Part shown: one piece after another, positions 61,401 through 64,000 of the stretch | Position numbering within the stretch: position 1 is the stretch's first letter | Layout of the letters: each line of letters begins with the position of its first letter | Source: Chrysoperla carnea | Lineage: Eukaryota > Arthropoda > Insecta > Neuroptera > Chrysopidae | Assembly (NCBI RefSeq): GCF_905475395.1 | Contig: NC_058340.1 | Span: forward strand, 76,114,181 to 76,178,180 | DNA: 64,000 bases | Reading direction: 5' to 3' | Translations under genes and position numbers: made by a program | Notes under the pieces: model-generated | Seen by the model: the letters and a program-made list of their open reading frames with translations, nothing else | Database searches by the model: none | Told to the model about the DNA's origin: nothing

Positions 61401-62966
61401 ACATATACTTTTCCACCCCCTAGATGGAGTGGTTATCACCCCCTGGACAAAAGCACCAATAGGCACTATATATATTTTCATCTAGAGGGTGAACAAAGTT
61501 TAATCCCAAATTTTCATATAAATCGGTGCTATAAGTCAAAATTTAGAAATTTCGTTTTTCTCTTCGTTTATTGGAGTAAAATAATTTTAAAAAAATTTTC
61601 CTGAGGCATAATAAACAATACATTTAAATCATCGTTAGGACCATTTGAAGAGAATCGCATACAAAAATTGAGATGGAACTGTACTATTACATAATTTCTA
61701 ATTACAATGAAATTATTTAATTTCGTTTGTGTTAAAACTCAACTTTTCTTTCAAACTGAATAATTACTGAATATGTGGCCATAACAATTTTAATTGGTGA
61801 TTTATAGTAATTAATTAGAGTCAAAATTATGCTTGTTGAATGAAATATACAAATTTAAACCTTAAATTTTACTCTGCGCTGTAAAGCGACTAGCTGAAGT
61901 TGTGGTCAACGGAAAGTGTCTAACGATACTGGATGCTACTTTAGAGTGATTTTTACAAAACATATGCAGGATGTAGACAAAAAATCAGCTGAGTTATTTA
62001 AGTATGATGAAGATAAGTATGATGAAGGCGCTGACATCTTAGCTAAGATGTCAGCGCCACCAGTAAAAAATATCTTCACCATACTTAAATAACTCAGCTG
62101 ATTTTTTCCTTGAATTAAAAGGCAAAAGATACCTACTTTATTATACGCATTTTAATGTGCTGTACTCTTTTTTTAACACGCTTTTATGAGCTTCATACGT
62201 GTGTTAGTATGTAACGGAACTTTAACCATGATTTTGACCCCCTTCAAAACATTGGATTAATTCGAAATTTGACATACGTATTAAACACCGACGATAATAC
62301 AATAATTAAATAAATTTATTTGGTTATCCTGATGAGGCTTTTCAGGATTAACGATTTCAATATCTGAAAAAATATACATTTATTTGCGCTCCCACCATAA
62401 TTTATACTGAATTTTTGATAAATAATAATAGTCTAAGAAACTAAAAAACACGCTTTTGTAACAAGCTGAAACAAACGGTAGAAGATAATTTCTTTAAATT
62501 CAAAAAAATCATTTTAGCGCAAAAATAGGGTGGGGGTGTTTTTAAGATATTTTAAATGTCTATAAAATATTTACATTAATTGAAATTTAGCACCTCACGC
62601 TTGTTTACTATAAAATGATTTTATTAAATTTAAAAAAATGAAGTAAATGTTGTTTTTATTTACAGTAGTGAATCAGAGTCTGTGCCAGTGTCATCAAAGA
62701 ATAAAAAAGATATTGCTGAGGAAATACACGATTATTCTCGCGCAATTATTAGTGTTGTATCACTTTGTACAAATTACAAAGTACTTAATATTGAATTGAA
62801 TCCATCCAAGTTAATTATGATTGTGGACTTGTTGATCCAAAACAATTCAATGTTCTTATCAATGGATACTAAATGTAATTTTGGAATGATTATTGTACAA
62901 TGTGCAAGATTGTTATCAATTAATAATGGTGCAGAAGCTGGTCCTGATGTTGGTGCTTTAAAAGAG
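55442..62966 (+). CDS. THADA: THADA homologue, first four coding exons (5' partial gene)
   Basis: Exons 55442-55514, 55591-55688, 57241-57563 and 62666-62966 join with consistent phases (1, 0, 2, 0) and GT-AG borders, giving 265 codons. The basic start (MKKRKISK) and the segments 'KHPAKKTLARIL', 'INTCFDHFPAGVQAVKNILE', 'DYSRAIISVVSL' and 'NFGMIIVQCARLL' follow the order and spacing of the human THADA N-terminus ('NPLKKVL', then a C-x2-F helix with V-x-N-(I/L)-L). THADA, the metazoan counterpart of yeast Trm732, is an armadillo/HEAT-type scaffold. It supports FTSJ1/Trm7 2'-O-methylation at tRNA position 32, and in flies it binds SERCA and affects energy storage. The gene continues past the window (full proteins are near 1,500-2,000 aa). 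Intron 2 carries an inverted repeat pair and intron 3 a foldback element. Orthology is from remembered sequence; the exon chain is strong. Confidence 0.78.
55887..56710. repeat. Inverted pair of family A repeats in THADA intron 2
   Basis: A plus-strand truncated copy (about 55887-56160) meets a minus-strand longer copy (about 56185-56710); both keep the 'gagatagaacaaaagttt' and 'gtgtttacg' blocks. The minus copy contains a (CGGA)4 microsatellite and, near its head, a palindrome at 56585-56700. Confidence 0.8.
56740..57010. repeat. Short repeat with 'cggaacccaaaactcgcact', tandem pair
   Basis: Two adjacent diverged copies ('ggtacggaacccaaaactcg' at about 56738 and 'ggtacggaaccctaaactcg' at about 56861). 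A third copy is at about 31270 in the CRACD-like intron. Non-coding. Confidence 0.7.
57577..58876. mobile_element. 1.3 kb foldback element in THADA intron 3
   Basis: Ends GGCAGAGAGCCGT and ACGACTCTCTG are inverted repeats flanked by TTA on both sides. The arms extend about 650 bp, with pairs such as 'ggaacagtcaatgaata' / 'attcattgactgttcttgg' and a central AT palindrome at 58130-58290. Related sequence lies at 60980-61580. The element begins 13 bp after the exon 3 donor. Confidence 0.8.
59590..59915. other. GC-rich island, origin unknown
   Basis: Contains 'ggcggggatccagccctc' and frames open on both strands, but none with a domain I recognise. The downstream 'gaaccaattttgatgaaatt' phrase is a common insect repeat phrase. 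Probably a transposon fragment in THADA intron 3. Confidence 0.4.
60030..60345 (-). pseudogene. hAT-type transposase C-terminal remnant
   Basis: The minus strand encodes 'TPPASVATVEKSFSILYGIK' followed by 'SWLRVSVGQ', the hATC dimerisation signature (usually P-V-S-x-A-x-x-E-R-x-F-S-x-L-x-x-I-K-x-x-L-R), preceded by 'WIAKWKTECENN' and a helix 'ESVTHLIEACDQDLSPNI'. It stops after 'SSPKY'. The catalytic N-terminal parts are absent, so it is a dead fragment. Confidence 0.8.
60980..61585. repeat. Fragment related to the THADA-intron and 25.5 kb foldback elements
   Basis: Shares 'tttatcgttaaataactcga' with 58135-58160, and the right end 'ctcttcgtttattggagta' resembles the right end of 25550-27163. 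This links the two foldback elements into one superfamily. Confidence 0.6.
61979..62107. repeat. 130 bp palindrome with perfect 32 bp centre
   Basis: 62027-62058 is a perfect palindrome (GGCGCTGACATCTTAG and its complement). Outer arms 61979-62015 and 62071-62107 also pair. The ACATCTTAGC core resembles the end of the Tc1-like MITE at 34.6 kb. Confidence 0.85.
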
Positions 62967-63059
62967 GTAACAAAATACTATATCATTTCATTTTACTACA
63001 GGCAGCAAGAATAAGCAGAAAGAGTTCCCAGATTTGGAAAGCTAATAAAAATTAAACTA

Positions 63060-64000
63060 ACATGTAAAAAAAATGCCCGGCACGCTTTTTCCGCATTTTT
63101 TCATGGTAGGATATATCATTCTTGAATTTTTCTATTATTCTTAGACAATAAAAAACGCGAAGCGTTATTCTAGGGTGATATTTTGGTATCTGATATAACG
63201 CGGCGCGCCTTATCGCCTATAGCATGAAGGTTATAAGAAGGAGAACGATCGCTATAGAAAATATTGTCCCCGAAATATGGATAAAATAAGTGAGGCGCTG
63301 CGATCGCTAAGTAGTATCAATAAAAGCGGGCTGTTGTGCGCTAATTTGAAATGATATATCAATTTGTACATTATGCAACTAACTTCATCTACTTGTACTC
63401 ATAAACAGCTAACTTCGCAGATACTACTTCTTGATGACAGCGCGGCTGGTGGCTGAAAAATGAACTATAAATTCTACAAATTTTCAGGGACAGACGCGCT
63501 AATGCTTTAACACGTGGCGATCGTTCTCCTTCTTTATAACCTTCATGGCCTATAGCATACATAAGGTTTGTGAGCGTCATGCATGGATAATAAAACGCGA
63601 AGCGTCCTTAATACGCGCGCTTTTTCTGCATTATTTTCATTCTTGAATCTATCAATATTTATCATTATTTTTGGATCTATCCATTATTTTTGGATCTATC
63701 CATTATTTTTGGATAGTAAATAACGTGAACGCCCTTCCGTATGGAAGGGCGCCATTTTAAGAACCATTGAGCATTATTTTGTGCCGCAAAAAACGCGCCA
63801 TTTAGGTACCTGATAAAGCGCGAAGCGTTATTGAAGGTCGCGATGCGCCTTTTCGCCTGTAGAATACATTGGATTTTTTACCATCATACTCGGATAATAT
63901 AACGCGAAGCTATATTGATATTCTGCATTTTTTTTTATTGTTGGATCTATCAATATTTACCATTATTCTTAGATAATAATGCTTCGGGTGCTATTTAGGT
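63060..64000. repeat. CpG-containing repeat region with GCGAAGCG motifs
   Basis: About three diverged copies of a unit carrying 'aacgcgaagcg', 'gataacgcg'/'gataaagcg', 'gcgccttatcgcctatag' and 'cttgaatctatcaatattta', interrupted by the MITE at 63231-63548. A short tandem 'ggatctatccattatttttt'-type repeat is at about 63660-63720. Unusually rich in CpG for this window. Confidence 0.65.
63231..63548. mobile_element. MULE-like MITE with 9 bp target duplication
   Basis: Inverted ends ATGAAGGTTATAAGAAGGAG and its mismatched complement, flanked by GCCTATAGC on both sides (63219-63230 region and 63549-63557). Nine-base duplications are typical of Mutator-like elements. Same family as 35793-35996, in inverse orientation and longer internally. 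Confidence 0.75.

Overview
The window is AT-rich eukaryotic DNA, most likely from an insect: genes are split by GT-AG introns, one gene encodes a ZAD-type C2H2 zinc-finger protein (an arthropod family), (AACCT)n/(TTAGG)n runs occur, and Helitron, PIF/Harbinger-like, Tc1/pogo-like, MULE-like, hAT and non-LTR debris fills the introns and spacers. The species cannot be fixed from the sequence. No bacterial-style operon, rRNA, canonical tRNA or CRISPR array was seen.

Layout. (1) 1-17 kb is non-coding and repeat-laden, with a possible 5' region near 4.1-5.1 kb and a possible initial coding exon at 13963-14079. (2) 17-34.4 kb (+) holds the exons of a CRACD/KIAA1211-like (DUF4592) actin-regulator homologue: short exons at 17.0, 29.9, 30.0, 30.3 and 30.6 kb and a 2.8 kb terminal exon at 31608-34420. 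Its 12.7 kb intron carries a head-to-head Harbinger-like pair and a nested foldback element. (3) 38.1-39.8 kb (-) is a two-exon DUF1917/Bles03-like gene. (4) 40.8-44.8 kb (+), divergent from it, is an intronless AT-rich locus encoding a very large protein with two HEPN-like Rx4-6H motifs and TPR-like helices, broken by one frameshift and one in-frame stop. (5) 45.9-51.0 kb (-) is a four-exon ZAD + C2H2 zinc-finger gene whose splice phases all agree, giving 534 aa. (6) 51.3-54.3 kb is a cluster of small AT-rich frames including a dUTPase C-terminal remnant, cut by a Helitron. (7) 55.4-63 kb (+) is the 5' part of a THADA gene, four phase-consistent exons, continuing past the window.

The genes are not a pathway. 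CRACD-like acts on actin capping, the ZAD protein on transcription, and THADA on tRNA 2'-O-methylation and/or SERCA-linked calcium handling. The parts most worth attention are the HEPN/TPR locus (possible horizontal transfer or an RNA-targeting effector), the 51-54 kb remnant cluster, and several transposon arrangements that can be dated from within the window.
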